Source: Dryocola boscaweniae
Lineage (GTDB): Bacteria > Pseudomonadota > Gammaproteobacteria > Enterobacterales > Enterobacteriaceae
NCBI RefSeq assembly: GCF_025215095.1
Contig: NZ_JALHAP010000072.1
Location: forward strand, 62,001-126,000
DNA: 64,000 nucleotides
Direction of reading: 5' to 3'
Part shown: positions 42,479-52,299 of the stretch, in pieces
Position numbering within the stretch: position 1 is the first letter of the stretch
Layout: each line of letters opens with the position of its first letter
The notes under the pieces: generated by a model
Told to the model about the DNA's origin: nothing
The model's database searches: none
What the model saw: only the letters and a program-made list of their open reading frames with translations
Program-made: the position numbers and the translations under genes

Positions 42479-43093
42479 ATGACACCTCGTCAACGTAGAG
42501 CTCACCGAACTGCGGTAGAACGCTTAGCAGTTGCACCACGTAAAAGTTATCTGGGCCGATTCACGCCACTCAATACTATTCAGTCTGCGTGGATTAAATC
42601 ATTACTCACTACCTGGGGGGAATGTGTTGGCGGTAAAACAAGCGCCCAGTATCGTCTGGAAAACTGCAACCGCTTTATATTAAAAGCAAAAGAAGATAAA
42701 TGGTCAGACAGCCAGCTTTCTCGCATCACAGGTGCGATAGAGCAGGCGCGAAAAGAGGGTTACAAGGGCAGGGAGGCGGTGCGCCGGGCGCATACGATTT
42801 TGTGGTCTGTCACGCTTAGCGACATGATTGCCGAGGCGGGCTGGCGGGACGATGCGGATCTGGTTGAAAAAGCTGTTTTGCAGACGTTTAAATCAGACGA
42901 CCCGGTTTACATGATCGGTGTGAACTATTACACCACGCGCGCAAAAATTTCTGATATTGCGCGAGAGTTACAGCAAGCGGCACCCTGGCTGACAGCAGAT
43001 AAAGCGCGTGAACGGGTGAAATGGTGTTTGCAGATATTTAGAGCGAAGGTTTTTCTATCCGTTAAGAATCTCCCTGACCCGGATAATTCTTAA
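42479..43093 (+). CDS. Q-position protein, DUF1133-like, putative late antiterminator
   Basis: The 204-residue basic protein lies after DUF968 and before the lysis genes, where Q stands in lambda. The stretch IQSAWIKSLLTTWGECVGGKTSAQY resembles DUF1133, a family often found in this position. The C-terminal half is helical (ISDIARELQQAAPWLTADKARERVKWCLQIF). Antitermination is inferred from position. A terminator follows at 43191. Confidence 0.65.
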   Translation: MTPRQRRAHRTAVERLAVAPRKSYLGRFTPLNTIQSAWIKSLLTTWGECVGGKTSAQYRLENCNRFILKAKEDKWSDSQLSRITGAIEQARKEGYKGREAVRRAHTILWSVTLSDMIAEAGWRDDADLVEKAVLQTFKSDDPVYMIGVNYYTTRAKISDIARELQQAAPWLTADKARERVKWCLQIFRAKVFLSVKNLPDPDNS

Positions 43094-43190
43094 TAAAAGA
43101 CTTGAAATTTACCCAGAAAAGTAAATAATCCCTTCATGCTTGGCAGAGCTGCGCCACGATGGCAGCGTCGAAAAGCTCACATATATTTAA

Positions 43191-43224
43191 AAACAAGAAC
43201 CCGCTACGGCGGGTTTTTGTTTTT
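43191..43224. terminator. Bidirectional terminator between Q gene and leftward module
   Basis: The stem aacccgc/gcgggtt with a tacg loop is flanked by A-rich and T-rich runs, so it can end both the rightward Q transcript and the leftward recombinase transcript. Confidence 0.88.
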
Positions 43225-43230
43225 GGTATA

Positions 43231-44085
43231 TCAAGGCAGCAATAATTTTCGATACTCTTTACCCCGAGTGTCGTTGTACTGATCTGTCATCTGCTGATAC
43301 TTGTGTCCAAGAAGAGTTCGCGTGTCTATACCCTGAGCGCGATATAACCGCTCAGCTAACGAACGTTGTTCACGAAAGGGGGGCGGGGTGCGGTCTTCCT
43401 CAATACTTATTCCTGCCTGCTCCCTGCAGATTTTGAACCATCTGGAAATAGACCATGTGTTTACTCTTTTTCTGCGTGCACATTGCAGAAGTGGTCCCGA
43501 ACTGCTGCACATGTCAACGACCTCGGAAAGGGATGTCGAAATAGCATCAAGCTTAAGGGAAAGTGGCAGCGCTATTTTCTCTCCGGTTTTTGCCTGTTCG
43601 ATATGCAGGAAACCATCTTTTATATCGAGTTTTTTCATTTTCACAATATCGGAAGGGCGCTGAGCAGTGATCAGGGCCAGCAACATTGCGTTCTGGAAAT
43701 ATTCTGGTGCACGATATTTTGCGCAGCGGAATATTCGAAGCCACTCATCCAGCGATAGCCGAACTGTCTTAACGCTGGTTCTGGGAAATTTTGAAACCAG
43801 TGCGGGGTTGTGGCCGAGTGGAACGAACGATTCTCTCTGTGCCTCGATGAAGAGGTTCGATAAATTTATACGCAGGCGACGCGCAGAATGAGGTGTTTCG
43901 ATAGCTTTTGAGTGAATAGCTTCGGTGATTTCTGAAACGGTGATGCTTGTAAGGAGCCTGCTCCCCCAGACATCTGAGCAAAAGCTGATGAGCCGCTGAT
44001 AGTCAGAAAGGGTTTTGAGCTTTATTTCTCCGCGCTGGTGCCGAAAATTAACAATTGCTTCATAGCGAGTGAGCCAGTTTTTCAT
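43231..44085 (-). CDS. Lambda-Int-like tyrosine recombinase lacking the arm-binding domain
   Basis: The 284-residue protein aligns with lambda Int from about residue 70 on: WLTRYEAIVNFRHQRGEIKLKTLSDY (core-binding domain), AQRPSDI with Arg143, EQAKTGEKIALP with Lys166, RSLAERLYRAQGI, LLGHK with His261 and QYND with the nucleophile Tyr270. Two deviations stand out. The N-terminal arm-type DNA-binding domain is absent, and the box-II His (lambda His308) is replaced by Arg238 in FREQRS. It is the last gene of a leftward module between Q and holin, far from the attachment site, and so is not the phage integrase. Confidence 0.85.
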   Translation of the reverse strand: MKNWLTRYEAIVNFRHQRGEIKLKTLSDYQRLISFCSDVWGSRLLTSITVSEITEAIHSKAIETPHSARRLRINLSNLFIEAQRESFVPLGHNPALVSKFPRTSVKTVRLSLDEWLRIFRCAKYRAPEYFQNAMLLALITAQRPSDIVKMKKLDIKDGFLHIEQAKTGEKIALPLSLKLDAISTSLSEVVDMCSSSGPLLQCARRKRVNTWSISRWFKICREQAGISIEEDRTPPPFREQRSLAERLYRAQGIDTRTLLGHKYQQMTDQYNDTRGKEYRKLLLP

Positions 44086-44132
44086 TTCAAATCTCCTTTA
44101 GTTTAAGATCTGCCTGTACGGCAGTATGGAGA

Positions 44133-44327
44133 TCAGTGTTGAGAATCAAGACCGGCTAAAATCACGCGTCGTAGTGCAATGAAAAATGCCTGCACTCCTC
44201 CTTCTTCGTGTATTTCATCAACCGCGGTTTGCAGAAAAATTTCGGCATACGCCGGATCGGCGCGCAATTCCTCAATCATTGCGGCCTCGTGCCCAACGGC
44301 TGGATCGAATTCTTTATCGGGCTTCAT
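44133..44327 (-). CDS. Small helical protein, antitoxin-like fragment
   Basis: The 64-residue protein contains AAMIEELRADPAYAEIFLQTAVDEIHEEGGVQAFFIALRRVI, a pattern seen at the N-terminus of addiction-module antidote proteins of the HigA-like type, before their helix-turn-helix. The helix-turn-helix is missing here. I start at 44327 (GGGG site six bases before); earlier starts would overlap the upstream gene. It lies in the leftward module, 47 bases from the recombinase. Confidence 0.6.
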   Translation of the reverse strand: MKPDKEFDPAVGHEAAMIEELRADPAYAEIFLQTAVDEIHEEGGVQAFFIALRRVILAGLDSQH

Positions 44328-44340
44328 AATTAACCCCATA

Positions 44341-44829
44341 TCAACAATAACGTGGAACAATTTTTCCGTCAGGTCCGATAATCTCGCCATCGCTGTTGAT
44401 GCTGTGATTATCTACCAGGCCCCGGCGAATATACTCGATAGAGCGCTTACTTCCGTAACGGGCCAAGGTCAAAGTGCAGTAATCACGGCCGCGATATTGT
44501 AGGGATGCCTGAATTGCTTTAAGGGCAGCCTGCGCGGTTTTACCCTGGGCACTGCCTGCATCGCATTCTGATTCATACAGAGCGATAAGCTCGGCAATTC
44601 TTATTTCAGAATTCATTTTAGCCATGCTCGCTAGGGAAGAATCTACCGTTCTGACACGATCGCCGAGCAGGGCAACCAGTTCTATGTCTATATTTTCTGG
44701 CAATGAGCGGCTGCCTTCGAGCCAGTACCTTATTGTGCGATCAGAAACGTTAAGCGCCTTTGCTACGTCGCTCGTAAAGTTAGAGCCATACGCTGCCTGG
44801 CAAATATTGCGGAATTCTTCTTTAGTCAT
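44341..44829 (-). CDS. Helix-turn-helix regulator of the leftward module
   Basis: The 162-residue protein has an N-terminal helix-turn-helix (FRNICQAAYGSNFTSDVAKALNVSDRTIRYWLEGSRSLPENI) like phage repressors. The rest is helical and basic and unassigned. It probably binds the palindrome at 45281-45299 in the module's promoter and represses it. It overlaps the upstream gene by eight bases. Confidence 0.75.
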   Translation of the reverse strand: MTKEEFRNICQAAYGSNFTSDVAKALNVSDRTIRYWLEGSRSLPENIDIELVALLGDRVRTVDSSLASMAKMNSEIRIAELIALYESECDAGSAQGKTAQAALKAIQASLQYRGRDYCTLTLARYGSKRSIEYIRRGLVDNHSINSDGEIIGPDGKIVPRYC

Positions 44830-45220
44830 TTTTGAGGGCCTTGATAATGTCGTCCAGGGTTTTTCTTTTTGAAAGCGATGGCAAATCTTTAAGTGTGTCG
44901 ATTAAAGTACCGGCATAACCGCGGTAAAAATCGATAGCCTCAATTGTGGAATGTGCAACAGGCGCATACCCGGTAACACCCTGCTTTTCCGCGTATTCCA
45001 TCATGTCGATAATATCATTGATGACTTTTGAGCATAGGTCGGCGGCATATAATTTTTGCTTAGCCGTGCCGCTCATTATCCCTTTAGCGCGAGCCCATTG
45101 AAGGCGGAGGCAGTAAGCAAAGTATTCTGATTTTTTACCGCCATGAATACTGGCTGCGTAGTCGGCTTGTTTCCATGCGTCGGTAGTAATGCGCTGATAA
45201 TTAAATTTAGAAGTTTTCAT
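44822..45220 (-). CDS. Uncharacterised first gene of the leftward module
   Basis: The 132-residue protein (MKTSKFNYQRITTDAWKQADYAASIHGGKKSEYFAYCLRLQWARAK...) is helical and basic and not recognised. AAGGA lies eight bases before the ATG. It is the first gene behind the module promoter. The composition would suit a nucleic-acid-binding accessory protein, but no function is claimed. Confidence 0.7.
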   Translation of the reverse strand: MKTSKFNYQRITTDAWKQADYAASIHGGKKSEYFAYCLRLQWARAKGIMSGTAKQKLYAADLCSKVINDIIDMMEYAEKQGVTGYAPVAHSTIEAIDFYRGYAGTLIDTLKDLPSLSKRKTLDDIIKALKND

Positions 45221-45271
45221 TTTAAAGTCCTTTGACTGTTGGAGTGAGCTATCTCACCTCCCTTGAATACA

Positions 45272-45300
45272 ATAATACAATGTTCCGAAATTCGGAACAA
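45272..45300 (-). promoter_or_regulatory. Promoter and palindromic operator of the leftward module
   Basis: On the minus strand TTGTTC (45295-45300) and TATTAT (45272-45277) are 17 bases apart. The perfect palindrome tgttccgaaattcggaaca (45281-45299) covers the -35 box and spacer, an arrangement that would block polymerase when bound. The module's own helix-turn-helix protein is the likely ligand. Confidence 0.8.
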
Positions 45301-45391
45301 GAGATGTTTATCACAAATTAGCAAGGCTGCCGCATGGTGGCCTTTTTTATTCCCCTCATTCTGAGAGGACCACAGCAATAGAGGGGGCTTA

Positions 45392-45769
45392 ATGTCCGAA
45401 CCATTATCCGGCACCGTTGCGGCTGCCAGTGCATTAACCGGCGCCAGCCTTTATGGCCTTCTGACCGGAACAGATTACGGCGTTGTTTTTGGCGCATTTG
45501 CTGGTGCTGTTTTCTATGTGGCAACTGCCGCCGACCTGACAATCCTGCGAAGGTCGGCTTATTTCATCGTTTCTTACTTTGCGGGCGTATACGGTTCAGG
45601 CTTGGCAGGTTCGGCACTGGCTAGCCTGACGCACTACACAGAAAAGCCGCTGGATGCGCTCGGGGCAGTAATCCTTTCTGCTGTGGCAATCAAATTTCTG
45701 ACTTTCTTCAGTGAGCAGGACCCGTTCGCGCTGCTTCAGAGGTGGAGAGGAGGGGCAAATGGTAAATGA
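45392..45769 (+). CDS. Putative holin or holin-like membrane protein
   Basis: The 125-residue protein has four hydrophobic segments (about residues 10-25, 28-48, 54-78 and 85-105) and a charged C-terminus. It is the first rightward gene after the leftward module and overlaps a recognisable phage_holin_3-type gene by 11 bases. Its place at the head of the lysis cassette suggests a holin or holin regulator. Confidence 0.75.
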   Translation: MSEPLSGTVAAASALTGASLYGLLTGTDYGVVFGAFAGAVFYVATAADLTILRRSAYFIVSYFAGVYGSGLAGSALASLTHYTEKPLDALGAVILSAVAIKFLTFFSEQDPFALLQRWRGGANGK

Positions 45770-46040
45770 TCCTCTGGTGCTTACCAACGTTGTGGCATCC
45801 ACGGCGATTGTTCTTCGCCTGATGATGTTTCGGAAGCCTGGCGGGAAACATAACTGGTGGGCGTCGTGGCTGGCCTACCTGATTATTCTGGCTTACGCGT
45901 CCGTGCCATTCCGTTTCCTGTTCGATTACTACCTTCACGTCCACTGGGCGTCGGTAATTATCAACTTAATCATCTGCGCCGCCGTGTTCCGTGCCCGGGG
46001 CAATGTGGCGCGGCTGTTCCAGGTACTGAGGCCAGAATGA
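45759..46040 (+). CDS. Phage holin family protein
   Basis: The 93-residue protein ([43 protein letters not shown]...) fits the phage_holin_3_7 family: three membrane segments, the RLMMFRKPG loop and a basic tail. A GGAGGGG site precedes the ATG. It should form the membrane lesion that releases the endolysin, whose start overlaps its stop. Confidence 0.88.
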   Translation: MVNDPLVLTNVVASTAIVLRLMMFRKPGGKHNWWASWLAYLIILAYASVPFRFLFDYYLHVHWASVIINLIICAAVFRARGNVARLFQVLRPE

Positions 46041-46666
46041 ACCAACAAAAATTTCAAAAGGCGGCTGGGTTAAGCGCCGGGTTAGCTGCGCGCTGGTTTC
46101 CACACATTGATGCAGCGATGCGCGAATTTGGCATTACCGCACCGGCAGACCAGGCGATGTTTATCGCGCAGGTCGGGCATGAGTCTGTTGGCTTTACCCG
46201 TCTGGTGGAAAGCTTTGACTACAGCATCAAAGGTCTGGACGGCTTCATCAAGGTAAAGCGAATCACCCAGGATCAGGCCAGTGCGTTAGGGCGTAAGGCG
46301 TATGAGAAAGTTTTGCCCCTCGAGCGTCAGCGGGCCATTGCGAACCTGGTGTACAGCAATCGACTCGGCAATAAAGCCGCTGGCGATGGCTGGAAATTTC
46401 GCGGTCGTGGGTTGATTCAGATTACCGGGCTGGAGAATTACCGCACCTGCGGCGCCGCGCTGAAGCTCGACCTCGTGACGTCACCGGAGTTGCTGGAGCA
46501 GGAGCAACACGCGGCACGCTCGGCTGCCTGGTTCTATACATCAAAAGGCTGCATGGCCTACGGCGCTGATATCCTCCGCGTCACGCGCATTATCAACGGT
46601 GGCCTGAACGGCATTGATGACCGCAAAGCCCGCTATAACAAAGCGCGGGCGGCGCTGCTGGTATGA
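46037..46666 (+). CDS. GH19 (chitinase-class I-like) endolysin
   Basis: The 209-residue lysozyme belongs to glycoside hydrolase family 19. The catalytic glutamates lie in [15 protein letters not shown] and in a following acidic turn; [17 protein letters not shown] and [20 protein letters not shown] are typical. No signal sequence is present, so release depends on the holin. Start at 46037 overlaps the holin stop (ATGA). Confidence 0.93.
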   Translation: MNQQKFQKAAGLSAGLAARWFPHIDAAMREFGITAPADQAMFIAQVGHESVGFTRLVESFDYSIKGLDGFIKVKRITQDQASALGRKAYEKVLPLERQRAIANLVYSNRLGNKAAGDGWKFRGRGLIQITGLENYRTCGAALKLDLVTSPELLEQEQHAARSAAWFYTSKGCMAYGADILRVTRIINGGLNGIDDRKARYNKARAALLV

Positions 46667-47133
46667 AACTGCGATACCAGCTCATGATTGCGGCATTCGT
46701 CGTCAGCCTGGCTGGTGGGCTTGTCTGGGCTGCACTGCACTACCACGGCAAATATCTGGATGAGCAGCAGCGGGCCGACACAGCAGAGCACAGCCTGAGC
46801 CTGGCGAATGCCACAATTACCGACATGCAGGTGCGCCAGCGCGACGTGGCAGCCCTTGATGCTAAATACACACAGGAACTTGCTGATGCGAATGCTCAGA
46901 ATGCTGCTTTGCAGCGCAGGCTTGATAATGGTGGCCGGGTGCTCGTCAAAGGAAAATGTCCAGTGCCAGCCTCAAACCAGTCCACCAGCTCCGGCAGCGT
47001 GGGCAATGATGCCAGTATCGAACTCTCAGACGTTGCTGGACGAAACGTTCTCAGTATCCGATCCGGAATTATCAGCGACCAGGCAAAAGTGAAATATCTG
47101 CAGGACTACATCAGGCAGCAGTGCTTGAAATAG
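46663..47133 (+). CDS. Rz-type inner-membrane spanin
   Basis: The 156-residue protein has an N-terminal membrane anchor (residues 7-24) and a periplasmic coiled coil, as in lambda Rz. With the outer-membrane lipoprotein Rz1 it fuses the two membranes in the last step of lysis. It overlaps the endolysin by four bases. The Rz1 gene is embedded in another frame. Confidence 0.9.
   Translation: MKLRYQLMIAAFVVSLAGGLVWAALHYHGKYLDEQQRADTAEHSLSLANATITDMQVRQRDVAALDAKYTQELADANAQNAALQRRLDNGGRVLVKGKCPVPASNQSTSSGSVGNDASIELSDVAGRNVLSIRSGIISDQAKVKYLQDYIRQQCLK
46886..47092 (+). CDS. Rz1-type outer-membrane lipoprotein spanin (embedded)
   Basis: Within Rz, a second frame encodes 68 residues: [26 protein letters not shown], with lipobox V-A-G-C, followed by a proline-rich part ([13 protein letters not shown]). 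Both are diagnostic of Rz1. It lies wholly inside Rz, as in lambda. The exact start (46886 or the ATG at 46895) is uncertain. Confidence 0.85.
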   Translation: MRMLRMLLCSAGLIMVAGCSSKENVQCQPQTSPPAPAAWAMMPVSNSQTLLDETFSVSDPELSATRQK

Positions 47134-47140
47134 GATAACC

Positions 47141-47524
47141 ATGAACGAACAAGCAAACAAAATTCTCGCTGACCTGTTGCAGAAGGCCAGTAACGGCATT
47201 GATGCTGCGGTGTCATTCAGTCAGGCACAGATTCCAGACGTTGTGCACCAGTTGCTGGTGTGGAACTTTGCAGTAAGCATCATTTTTAGTCTGTTGGGTT
47301 CAGCGCTATTTGTGGCGGCTCAGTATGCGGTATGGCGCGGGATTAAGTATCTCCGAAAGCAGTGGGAAGGCGATGACATTATTGACCACCCTGAAGTGAT
47401 TCCGATGGTCATGGCGTGGTTCCTGACATTAAGTCCTTTAGTGTGGGTTGATTTGGTATGGCTGAAAATCTGGCTCGCTCCAAAGCTTTACCTGATTGAG
47501 TACGCATCTCACCTGCTGAAGTAA
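47141..47524 (+). CDS. Small phage membrane protein
   Basis: The 127-residue protein has two membrane segments (about residues 40-63, VWNFAVSIIFSLLGSALFVAA, and 89-110, VMAWFLTLSPLVWVDLVWLKIWL). It lies after the spanins and before cos. Similar genes occur at this place in other lambdoid phages; a role in lysis is possible but not shown. Confidence 0.7.
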   Translation: MNEQANKILADLLQKASNGIDAAVSFSQAQIPDVVHQLLVWNFAVSIIFSLLGSALFVAAQYAVWRGIKYLRKQWEGDDIIDHPEVIPMVMAWFLTLSPLVWVDLVWLKIWLAPKLYLIEYASHLLK

Positions 47525-47604
47525 ATAATTCTCCGACAAGGGATAACGGTTAGCCACGCTGTGAAGCGTCGCGAAGCTGGCCCATCAACGGCAAGGATCA
47601 TGAA

Positions 47605-47718
47605 ATGATTGCTACTATCGGGACCATCCTCGTCTGGTCCATTATCGTTATTGCGGGCGCTGCTGGCCTACTGTTCGCATTCATCGGCTTTATGTTCTTT
47701 ATCAACTGGCCGAAGTGA
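47605..47718 (+). CDS. 37-residue membrane peptide
   Basis: MIATIGTILVWSIIVIAGAA begins a peptide that is almost entirely one hydrophobic helix and ends INWPK. AAGGA lies seven bases before the ATG. Short peptides like this occur near cos in lambdoid phages. Function unknown. Confidence 0.65.
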   Translation: MIATIGTILVWSIIVIAGAAGLLFAFIGFMFFINWPK

Positions 47719-47842
47719 CGCCGACGGCTAAGGCATTCACTGAGTGCCTGTGATAATGCTAGAGATTGTTATTGAGGTGGGTTGCTTTGGGCTACCGGAC
47801 GACACCGATAAATACGCGCAAATGATATTCATTATCATTCAC

Positions 47843-48045
47843 GGGTCCTTTCCGGCAAATCGACAGGCTACGGGGCGGCGTCCGCGCAGATTCTCGCTAT
47901 TTATGAGATTTTCTGAGTTTTAGTCGTTTCCGTTCTTCTTCTTCGTAACCTGCTGAATTGATTAAATTCACCCCTTGTAAAGAAAGGAAGCCAGAAAGCC
48001 GCTCGGGTGCGGAATTGGTTGTGATCGTTTCCTTACCCCGTTTTT
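47843..48045 (+). other. cos: Lambda-type cos site (cosQ, cosN, cosB)
   Basis: The sequence follows lambda cos closely: cosQ gggtcctttccggc at 47843, cosN around gggcggcgtccg (47873-47884), then ctcgctatttatgagatttt. Three terminase-binding R sequences follow: tcgtttccgttctt (47923), an inverted aagaaaggaag (about 47980) and tcgtttcctt (about 48024), the lambda R3-R2-R1 arrangement. By alignment the cohesive end would be gggcggcgtccg, against gggcggcgacct in lambda. Confidence 0.93.
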
Positions 48046-48061
48046 CGAGAAGGAGCGGTTC

Positions 48062-48607
48062 TTGAACGTCAATAAAAAACAACTTTCCGATATTTTTGGC
48101 GTCAGTGTTCGCACAATCCAGAACTGGCAGGATCAGGGTATGCCGGTTGCGAGCGGCGGCGGAAAAGGGAACGAGGTTCTTTATGATTCTGCCGCCGCAA
48201 TCGAGTGGTACTCCGCAAGGGATGCTTCGATAGAAAACGAAAAACTCCGTAAGGAAGTTGAAGAGCTTCGTATTGCCGGAGAATCTGAACTTCAGCCCGG
48301 AACGATAGAGTACGAGCGATATCGACTCACCCGTGCACAGGCTGATGCTCAGGAATTAAAAAATGCCAAAGAATCCGCTGAAGTGGTGGAAACCGCATTC
48401 TGCACGTTCGTGCTGTCGCGGATAGCCGGAGAAATTGCCAGCATTCTCGACGGGATACCCCTGTCGGTACAGCGACGCTTTCCGGAGCTGGAAAACCGAC
48501 ACATTGATTTCCTGAAGAAGGACATCATTAAAGCCATGAACAAAGCTGCTGCGCTGGATGAAATGATACCGGGGTTGCTGAGTGACTATATCGAACAGTC
48601 AGGTTAA
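48062..48607 (+). CDS. nu1: Terminase small subunit Nu1
   Basis: The 181-residue protein equals lambda gpNu1 in length and is highly similar (NKKQLSDIFGVSVRTIQNWQDQGMPV, GGGKGNEVLYDSAA, LQPGTIEYERYRLTRAQADAQELKNA). The winged helix-turn-helix binds the R sequences of cosB. The start is TTG with an AAGGAG site six bases before. Its end overlaps gene A by 26 bases. Confidence 0.97.
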   Translation: MNVNKKQLSDIFGVSVRTIQNWQDQGMPVASGGGKGNEVLYDSAAAIEWYSARDASIENEKLRKEVEELRIAGESELQPGTIEYERYRLTRAQADAQELKNAKESAEVVETAFCTFVLSRIAGEIASILDGIPLSVQRRFPELENRHIDFLKKDIIKAMNKAAALDEMIPGLLSDYIEQSG

Positions 48608-50504
48608 CGGGCTACAGCACTCCGCACGTGCGGGGCTTCACTCGCTGTACCGGCCAGAACCGCAAACAGCGGTTGAATGGGCAGATGACAATTACTATCT
48701 TCCAAAAGAATCTGCTTATCAGGAAGGGCGATGGGAGACCCTGCCTTTTCAGCGCGCAATCATGAATGCAATGGGCAACGACTACATCCGTGAGGTTAAC
48801 GTCGTTAAATCTGCCCGCGTCGGCTATTCAAAGATGTTGCTTGGCGTGTACGCCTACTTTATTGAACACAAGCAACGCAATTCGCTTATCTGGTTGCCCA
48901 CTGATGGTGACGCCGAAAACTTCATGAAGTCCCATGTCGAACCCACCATACGCGATATTCCATCTTTGCTGGCCCTGGCACCGTGGTATGGCAAAAAGAA
49001 CCGTAACAATACGCTGAGCATGAAGCGATTTTCGAACGGTCGGGGCTTCTGGTGCCTGGGCGGTAAAGCGGCAAAGAATTATCGTGAAAAATCGGTCGAT
49101 GTTGCTGGCTATGATGAACTGGCAGCATTTGATGATGATATTGAAAAAGAAGGCTCGCCAACATTTCTGGGTGACAAGCGTATTGAGGGTTCGGTATGGC
49201 CCAAATCGATACGTGGTTCAACACCAAAGGTGCGTGGCACATGCCAGATAGAGCGCGCGGCCAGTGAGTCTCAGCATTACATGCGCTTTCACGTCGCCTG
49301 TCCGCACTGTGGAGAAGAGCAGTTTCTTAAATTTGGTGACAAGGAAACGCCGTTCGGGTTCAAGTGGGCCCCGGGCGAACCCTCCGGTGTTTTTTATCTC
49401 TGCGAGCATAACGCCTGCGTTATTAAACAACAGGAACTGGATTTCACCGATGCCCGTTACATTTGTGACATTACAGGCATCTGGACGCGCGACGGTCTGA
49501 ACTGGTTTTCTTCATCAGGTACCGAGATTGATCCCCCTGACAGTGTAACGTTTCACATCTGGACCGCGTACAGCCCGTTCACCACATGGGTTCAGATCGT
49601 CAAAGACTGGATGAAAACGAAAGGCGATACCGGCAAACGCAAAACGTTCGTAAACACCACGTTGGGCGAAACGTGGGAGCCGAAAATCGGTGAGCGGCCC
49701 GACGCTGATGTGATGGCTGAACGTAAGGAACATTTTGGCGCCGCGGTACCGGAGCGCGTCGCTTACCTGACTGCCGGAATAGACTCACAGCTAGACCGTT
49801 ACGAAATGCGTGTCTGGGGCTGGGGGCCGGGGGAAGAAAGCTGGCTGATTGACCGGCATATCATCATGGGCCGCCACGATGATGAAGCGACCCTGCAGAG
49901 GGTGGATGAGGCCATTAACAAGACCTATACCCGACAGAACGGCATGGAAATGTCGGTATCCCGCATCTGCTGGGATATCGGGGGGATTGATCCAACCATT
50001 GTCTACAACCGGTCGAAAAAACTCGGCCTGTTTCGCGTTATCCCGGTCAAAGGGGCCTCAGTCTACGGTAAACCAGTCGCTAACATGCCGCGTAAGCGAA
50101 ACAAGAACGGCGTTTATCTGACGGAAGTAGGCACTGATACCGCTAAAGAGCAGATTTACAACCGCTTCACGCTGGTTTCGGAAGGTGACGAGCCCCTTGC
50201 GGGTGCGGTGCATTTCCCCAATAACCCCGAAATCTACGATCTGGCCGAGGCTCAGCAGCTTACCGCTGAAGAGCAGGTCGAAAAATGGGTTGACGGTAAG
50301 AGGAAAATTCTCTGGGACAGCAAGAAACGGCGTAACGAGGCACTCGACTGCTTTGTGTATGCGCTGGCGGCGCTTCGGATAAGTGTTTCACGCTGGCAGC
50401 TCAACCTTGATTCGCTTTTGTCCAGCCTGCTGGAGGAAGACAGCTCACGTAAAAATAACAAGACCCTGGCGGATTACGCCCGGGCATTAGCCGGAGAAGA
50501 ATAA
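48582..50504 (+). CDS. A: Terminase large subunit A
   Basis: The 640-residue protein is a close relative of lambda gpA (641). It packages DNA with its N-terminal ATPase ([12 protein letters not shown] as adenine/Walker-like motif, [15 protein letters not shown] as Walker B) and cuts cos with its C-terminal endonuclease ([17 protein letters not shown]). The GTG start within the end of nu1 matches lambda. No frame break is seen. Confidence 0.97.
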   Translation: MTISNSQVNGLQHSARAGLHSLYRPEPQTAVEWADDNYYLPKESAYQEGRWETLPFQRAIMNAMGNDYIREVNVVKSARVGYSKMLLGVYAYFIEHKQRNSLIWLPTDGDAENFMKSHVEPTIRDIPSLLALAPWYGKKNRNNTLSMKRFSNGRGFWCLGGKAAKNYREKSVDVAGYDELAAFDDDIEKEGSPTFLGDKRIEGSVWPKSIRGSTPKVRGTCQIERAASESQHYMRFHVACPHCGEEQFLKFGDKETPFGFKWAPGEPSGVFYLCEHNACVIKQQELDFTDARYICDITGIWTRDGLNWFSSSGTEIDPPDSVTFHIWTAYSPFTTWVQIVKDWMKTKGDTGKRKTFVNTTLGETWEPKIGERPDADVMAERKEHFGAAVPERVAYLTAGIDSQLDRYEMRVWGWGPGEESWLIDRHIIMGRHDDEATLQRVDEAINKTYTRQNGMEMSVSRICWDIGGIDPTIVYNRSKKLGLFRVIPVKGASVYGKPVANMPRKRNKNGVYLTEVGTDTAKEQIYNRFTLVSEGDEPLAGAVHFPNNPEIYDLAEAQQLTAEEQVEKWVDGKRKILWDSKKRRNEALDCFVYALAALRISVSRWQLNLDSLLSSLLEEDSSRKNNKTLADYARALAGEE

Positions 50505-50710
50505 TGGCGACACAGGCCGAACTGGATAGCGCTCGTACTGCGTTGCATGACCTCATGACGGGTAAGCGGGTCGCGACGGTACAGAAAGATGGTCGCAGGG
50601 TGGAATTTACAGCCACCAGTGTCACTGACCTGAAAAAATATATCGCCGATCTGGAAGTGCAGGTCGGAATCACTCAACGGCGCCGGCCCCCGGCAGGATT
50701 TTACGTATGA
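50504..50710 (+). CDS. W: Head-tail joining protein W
   Basis: The 68-residue protein matches lambda gpW ([38 protein letters not shown]). gpW stabilises packaged DNA in the head and prepares the site for gpFII. The gene overlaps the A stop and the B start, as in lambda. Confidence 0.96.
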   Translation: MATQAELDSARTALHDLMTGKRVATVQKDGRRVEFTATSVTDLKKYIADLEVQVGITQRRRPPAGFYV

Positions 50711-52299
50711 AATCACCAGCACTATTAGGTCCGGACGGCAGAACATCACTGCGGGAATATGCCGGCTACCACGGTGGCGCTGGTGGCTTTGGCGGACAGT
50801 TGCGATCATGGAATCCACCTTCAGAAAGTGCAGACGCGGCGCTATTACCCAATTTTGTACGGGGCAATGCACGGGCAGATGATTTAGTCCGGAATAATGG
50901 TTATGCCGCGAACGCTGTGCAGTTACATCAGGACCACATTGTGGGGTCTTTTTTTCGTCTGAGTCACCGACCAAGCTGGCGTTTTCTGGGGATTGCCGAA
51001 GAGGAAGCGCGTGCATTTTCGCGTGAAGTGGAAGCGGCATGGAAAGAATTTGCTGAAGACGACTGCTGCTATATCGACGTCGAGCGCAAACGAACATTTA
51101 CCATGATGATCCGTGAAGGTGTGGCGATGCATGCTTTTAACGGTGAATTATGTGTGCAGGCGGCGTGGGACAGCAGTACCAGCAGGCTTTTCCGCACGCA
51201 GTTCAAGATGGTCAGTCCGAAACGCATCAGCAACCCCAATAACCGGGGAGATTCACAAAATTGTCGTGCCGGCGTGGCGATCGATAATGCTGGTGCTGCG
51301 ATCGGCTATCACGTCAGCGATGACGATTATCCTGGCTGGATGTCACAGAAATGGACCTACGTCCCCCGGGAGTTATCCAGTGGACGGACATCATTTATTC
51401 ATGTGTTTGAGCCACTGGAAGACGGACAAACGCGTGGGGCCAACGTGTTTTACAGCGTAATGGAGCAGATGAAAATGCTCGATACGCTGCAGAACACCCA
51501 GCTTCAGAGTGCCATTGTTAAAGCCATGTATGCCGCCACCATTGAGAGCGAACTGGATACACAAACGGCGATGGACTTCATTCTGGGTGCTGACAACAAA
51601 GAGCAGCAGAGCAGAATGACGGGGTGGCTGGGTGAAATGGCCTCCTATTATTCTGCGGCCCCCGTGCGGCTTGGTGGGGCTAAAGTTCCGCACCTGATGC
51701 CGGGTGATTCTCTTAATCTCCAGTCTGCACAGGATACCGATAACGGCTATTCGAGTTTCGAGCAGTCCCTGTTGCGTTATATCTCTGCCGGATTGGGTGT
51801 TTCCTATGAGCAGCTCTCGCGTAACTATTCCCAGATGAGCTATTCCACGGCGCGCGCCAGCGCAAACGAATCCTGGGCCTTCTTTATGGGGCGCCGCAAA
51901 TTTGTCGCCTCCCGTCAGGCGTGCCAGATGTTTCTGTGCTGGCTGGAGGAAGCCATTGTGCGCCGCGTGGTTACGCTTCCTGCGAAAGCACGTTTCAGCT
52001 TCCAGGAGGCGCGAAGCGCGTGGGGTAACTGCGACTGGATCGGTTCCGGCCGTATGGCAATCGACGGGCTTAAAGAGGTGCAGGAAGCCGTCATGCTGAT
52101 TGAAGCAGGCCTGAGCACCTATGAGAAAGAATGCGCCAAACGTGGTGAGGATTATCAGGAAATCTTTGCCCAGCAGGTACGCGAAACGATGGAGCGCCGC
52201 ACTGCCGGTCTTAAACCACCAACCTGGGCTGCTTCTGCGTTTCAGTCCGGCCTGAATAATTCCCGTAAGGAGGAGCAGGATGACGCCCGAGCTGCGTAA
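50707..52299 (+). CDS. B: Portal protein B
   Basis: The 530-residue protein matches lambda gpB (533), the dodecameric portal through which DNA enters the head. Recognisable stretches are [29 protein letters not shown] and [36 protein letters not shown]. The end overlaps gene C by 20 bases. Confidence 0.96.
   Translation: MKSPALLGPDGRTSLREYAGYHGGAGGFGGQLRSWNPPSESADAALLPNFVRGNARADDLVRNNGYAANAVQLHQDHIVGSFFRLSHRPSWRFLGIAEEEARAFSREVEAAWKEFAEDDCCYIDVERKRTFTMMIREGVAMHAFNGELCVQAAWDSSTSRLFRTQFKMVSPKRISNPNNRGDSQNCRAGVAIDNAGAAIGYHVSDDDYPGWMSQKWTYVPRELSSGRTSFIHVFEPLEDGQTRGANVFYSVMEQMKMLDTLQNTQLQSAIVKAMYAATIESELDTQTAMDFILGADNKEQQSRMTGWLGEMASYYSAAPVRLGGAKVPHLMPGDSLNLQSAQDTDNGYSSFEQSLLRYISAGLGVSYEQLSRNYSQMSYSTARASANESWAFFMGRRKFVASRQACQMFLCWLEEAIVRRVVTLPAKARFSFQEARSAWGNCDWIGSGRMAIDGLKEVQEAVMLIEAGLSTYEKECAKRGEDYQEIFAQQVRETMERRTAGLKPPTWAASAFQSGLNNSRKEEQDDARAA

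Noticed and set aside
47897..48082. Leftward frame across cos
   Set aside because: The sequence is accounted for base by base as cosB of lambda type; no start signals.
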